Assembly (NCBI GenBank): GCA_947178195.1
Contig: CAMWXM010000132.1
Span: 1-7,770, forward strand
Direction of reading: 5' to 3'
Origin: an uncultured Ruminococcus sp.
Lineage (GTDB): Bacteria > Bacillota > Clostridia > Oscillospirales > Ruminococcaceae
DNA: 7,770 bases
Part shown: positions 6,373 to 7,770 of the stretch, piece after piece
How positions within the stretch are numbered: the first letter of the stretch is position 1
Layout: every line of letters starts with the position of its first letter
The notes under the pieces: model-generated
Database searches by the model: none
Seen by the model: only the letters and a program-made list of their open reading frames with translations
Told to the model about the DNA's origin: nothing
Translations under genes and position numbers: made by a program

Positions 6373-6546
6373 CAAAGTCAAAATTTGCTCGACATGCTTA
6401 TAGATTACTTTGAAAAGCAAAGTAATCCGATAAGTGAATTTGACGAGTCAGCGTTTGAATTTCTGATCAATAAAATTGTGGTTATAAATCAAAATGAATT
6501 GGAATTCCATGTGATCGGCAATTTTAAGTTTAAAGAAATAATCTGA
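6373..6546 (+). pseudogene. C-terminal remnant of a serine-recombinase-family gene
   Basis: An open stretch of 57 codons with no plausible start, bounded by an in-frame TGA at 6370-6372 and ending at TGA 6544-6546. It reads through LLDMLIDYFEKQ, then S-E-F-D-E-S-A-F-E-F-L-I-N-K-I-V-V, then N-E-L-E-F-H-V-I-G-N-F-K-F-K-E-I-I. This is the usual end of Clostridia recombinases of the large serine family: a helix, E-F-D-x-x-x-F/W-x-x-L-I/V-x-K-I-x-V, and a final beta hairpin with F-x-L/V-x-x-G-x-x-F/L. The catalytic and main DNA-binding parts are missing. It points away from the small terminase, so it could be the tail of the prophage's own integrase or of a gene disrupted by the phage. Family call inferred from pattern only. 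Confidence 0.65.
6403..6427. repeat. 10-bp perfect inverted repeat in the recombinase remnant
   Basis: GATTACTTTG (6403-6412) and CAAAGTAATC (6418-6427) are perfectly complementary around a 5-base loop. No T tract follows on either strand, so it is a poor terminator. A second small palindrome, TTGAC-AAA-GTCAA (6369-6381), lies close to the junction with the small terminase. Confidence 0.6.
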
Positions 6547-6551
6547 ATTTT

Positions 6552-7361
6552 TTAATCTGTAATAGCGTTCATAAATACCGAATCAAACTTTTCAAGCTGA
6601 TCAAATACTATTCCATGACCGCTGTCAGATAAGGTTATAAGATTTGAGCCACATATTCCCTTATGCAGAATTTCAGCAAGCTCATTGGAAACCACAACGT
6701 CCTTGTCACCATGAATAATGTACGTTGGGACATGAACGCAGTTTAAATCCTTTCGTCCATCCTCGTCTCGCAGAGAAATGGCAGATTTTATTGTTCCGAT
6801 TCCTGACGCAGACAACGCTATATTTCTGAACCAGTCAACAGCCGACTCAGTTTGCGGACTTGCGAAAAGCTGCCTGCTGAAATTAAGACAAAGCTGTGGT
6901 CTGTCAGTTCCTGCAAGGTTTATCAAGTCGTTTACTTCATGTATCGTCTTTCCGTATGGAAAATCCGTTCGCTGTACAAAGCAAGGTGCGGCGGCAGAAA
7001 GCAGAATAAGCTTGCACACACCGAAACTGCTGTAACAATTCATATATCTGAGAGCTATCGCTCCACCCATTGAGTAGCCTACAAGAATAAAATTTCTTAG
7101 TGACAATTTACGAACCACATGAAATATATCTGCAGCCATTTGGTTATATGAATATCCGCATACAGGCGTATCTGACTGCCCAAAACCTCTTAAATCTACT
7201 GCGACCACTCTGTATCCGCAGTCGGTAAGCAAATTTATCTGATATTCAAAAATCTTATATGAAAGCGGCCATCCGTGAATAAGAAAAACTGCTTGTCGTC
7301 CTTTGGGATTAAAGTCATAAACGGCAATTTTTGTACCGTCGTTTGATTTGATGTACTGCAT
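6552..7361 (-). CDS. Alpha/beta hydrolase (esterase/haloperoxidase-like)
   Basis: An intact 269-residue cytoplasmic alpha/beta-fold hydrolase; no signal peptide or membrane segment is seen. H-G-W-P-L-S (residues 29-34) is the oxyanion-hole motif typical of the non-haem haloperoxidase/arylesterase branch. DLRGFGQSD follows (56-64), then the nucleophile elbow G-Y-S-M-G-G with Ser97, the acid in H-G-D-K-D (Asp221) and the base in S-G-H-G (His249), so the triad is complete. The cap between residues 125 and 185 is variable and the substrate cannot be told. The ATG follows TGGAGGT at good spacing, and a near-consensus promoter lies about 85 bases upstream. It ends 5 bases from the recombinase remnant, tail to tail, with no obvious terminator between. 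It is not a usual phage gene: either host sequence beside the prophage or cargo between two recombinase genes. Confidence 0.88.
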   Translation of the reverse strand: MQYIKSNDGTKIAVYDFNPKGRQAVFLIHGWPLSYKIFEYQINLLTDCGYRVVAVDLRGFGQSDTPVCGYSYNQMAADIFHVVRKLSLRNFILVGYSMGGAIALRYMNCYSSFGVCKLILLSAAAPCFVQRTDFPYGKTIHEVNDLINLAGTDRPQLCLNFSRQLFASPQTESAVDWFRNIALSASGIGTIKSAISLRDEDGRKDLNCVHVPTYIIHGDKDVVVSNELAEILHKGICGSNLITLSDSGHGIVFDQLEKFDSVFMNAITD

Positions 7362-7444
7362 AAAATACCTCCATAATGTATTTAATATATTTTATGCAGA
7401 ATTATCGTCATGGTGTACTCTGGAAGAAATTATGAAAAATTATT

Positions 7445-7473
7445 ATAATAGAATCAAAATGCCTTTTAGTCAA
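7445..7473 (-). promoter_or_regulatory. Predicted promoter of the hydrolase gene
   Basis: On the minus strand, TTGACT (7473-7468; five of six consensus) and TATTAT (7450-7445; five of six) are separated by 17 bases. A start near 7438 would leave an untranslated leader of about 75 bases before the hydrolase ATG at 7361. No operator-like repeat stands out in the leader. Confidence 0.6.
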
Positions 7474-7559
7474 ATTACAAGGTATTTTTTTGTTGGTTTT
7501 GGTACTGGATTTCCGCATAAAAATGTGGTATCCTTGTCAGGTGTAGGGAAGTGAGATTT

Positions 7560-7770
7560 ATGGCTAAGAACAGAGTTATACCGTTTGGATATTGTATGAA
7601 AAACGGCGAAATTACGGTGAATTTTACAGAATCTAAAGCTGTTATCAGAATCTTTGAAGAGTATCTGAACGGCAGCAGTTTAATGCAGATTGCAAAGCTG
7701 ATGGAATCTGAGAAGATCAGGTACAGCGAGGAGTCAGAGCATTGGAATAAAAATATGATCAAGCGGATAA
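7560..7770 (+). CDS. Small recombinase-domain protein without catalytic domain, partial
   Basis: The first 70 codons of a gene that runs off the right edge. It begins MAKNRVIPFGYCMKNGEITV, then AVIRIFEEYLNGSSLMQIAKLM and HWNKNMIKRI. These match the start of the 'Recombinase' DNA-binding domain of large serine recombinases (I-P-F/Y-G-Y, E-A-x-x-V-x-x-I-F-x-x-Y-x-x-G-x-S-L-x-x-I-A, W-x-x-x-x-I/V-x-x-I-L). A full enzyme would have about 150 residues of resolvase domain with the catalytic Ser before this point; here the ATG has AGGGAAGTGAG 4 bases upstream, so the short start looks genuine. Small proteins of this kind occur in Clostridia next to full recombinases and may assist integration or excision; that role is inferred. 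The frame upstream of the ATG was not seen to continue recombinase sequence. Confidence 0.78.
   Translation, partial: MAKNRVIPFGYCMKNGEITVNFTESKAVIRIFEEYLNGSSLMQIAKLMESEKIRYSEESEHWNKNMIKRI

Noticed and set aside
6369..6381. TTGACAAAGTCAA as an attachment-site core.
   Set aside because: No second copy was noticed in the window and a 13-base palindrome alone does not identify an att site; kept only as a note on the junction.
7348..7554. A 68-codon plus-strand frame ending just before the recombinase start.
   Set aside because: It begins inside the hydrolase start codon region, overlaps its promoter, has no clear ribosome site and no recognisable family. A shorter 40-codon version from 7432 cannot be excluded, but nothing supports it.
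7475..7762. A 95-codon minus-strand frame opposite the recombinase.
   Set aside because: It is the antisense shadow of a gene with clear family motifs and runs through its ribosome site.
1..7770. tRNA or rRNA genes, CRISPR arrays, insertion sequences.
   Set aside because: No cloverleaf-like segment, regular spaced repeat, transposase or terminal inverted repeats were seen on reading the window.

Overview
The window looks like one end of a degraded, head-packaging (Siphoviridae-type, HK97-like) prophage in a low-GC Gram-positive bacterium, most likely a gut Clostridia relative (Ruminococcus/Oscillospiraceae-like). The host call is an inference from the A+T-rich coding style, strong Shine-Dalgarno sites, the gene families and the small 'recombinase' proteins; nothing here fixes the genus.

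Right to left on the minus strand runs a compact late operon in the classic order: small terminase (6011-6358), large terminase (4357-6021), portal (3209-4339), ClpP-like head maturation protease (2126-2842), major capsid protein (899-2110), gp6-like head-tail connector (597-887), head-tail adaptor (266-610) and the start of an HK97-gp10-like tail completion protein (1-264, runs off the window). Together these make and fill the head and close it for tail attachment. The capsid gene is broken: the same frame continues for 403 codons but has two TAA codons five codons apart, best explained by a pair of compensating single-base indels plus one Tyr-to-stop change.

Between portal and protease, pointing the opposite way, is the most interesting part of the window (about 2870-3191): a complete, apparently intact type I toxin-antitoxin cassette. 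A perfect consensus promoter (TTGACA, 17 bp, TATAAT) drives an mRNA with a structured leader, a 27-residue hydrophobic holin-like toxin of the TxpA/Hol_Tox kind (2996-3079) and a terminator. Facing it, a second perfect consensus promoter (again TTGACA, 17 bp, TATAAT) drives a predicted antisense RNA of about 90 nt that ends in its own intrinsic terminator and overlaps the 3' end of the toxin mRNA.

Right of the small terminase the phage stops abruptly. The next 174 bases are the C-terminal end of a large-serine-recombinase-type gene on the plus strand, with no N-terminus; the small terminase has no visible Shine-Dalgarno, so the junction is probably a deletion scar. Next come an intact alpha/beta hydrolase (6552-7361, minus) with its own good promoter, and the 5' end of a small recombinase (7560 to the window end, plus) that begins directly with the DNA-binding 'Recombinase' domain and has no resolvase catalytic domain.

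Overall reading: a prophage that has lost its early/replication module, part of an integrase and a working capsid gene, yet keeps a toxin-antisense module with both promoters at consensus.
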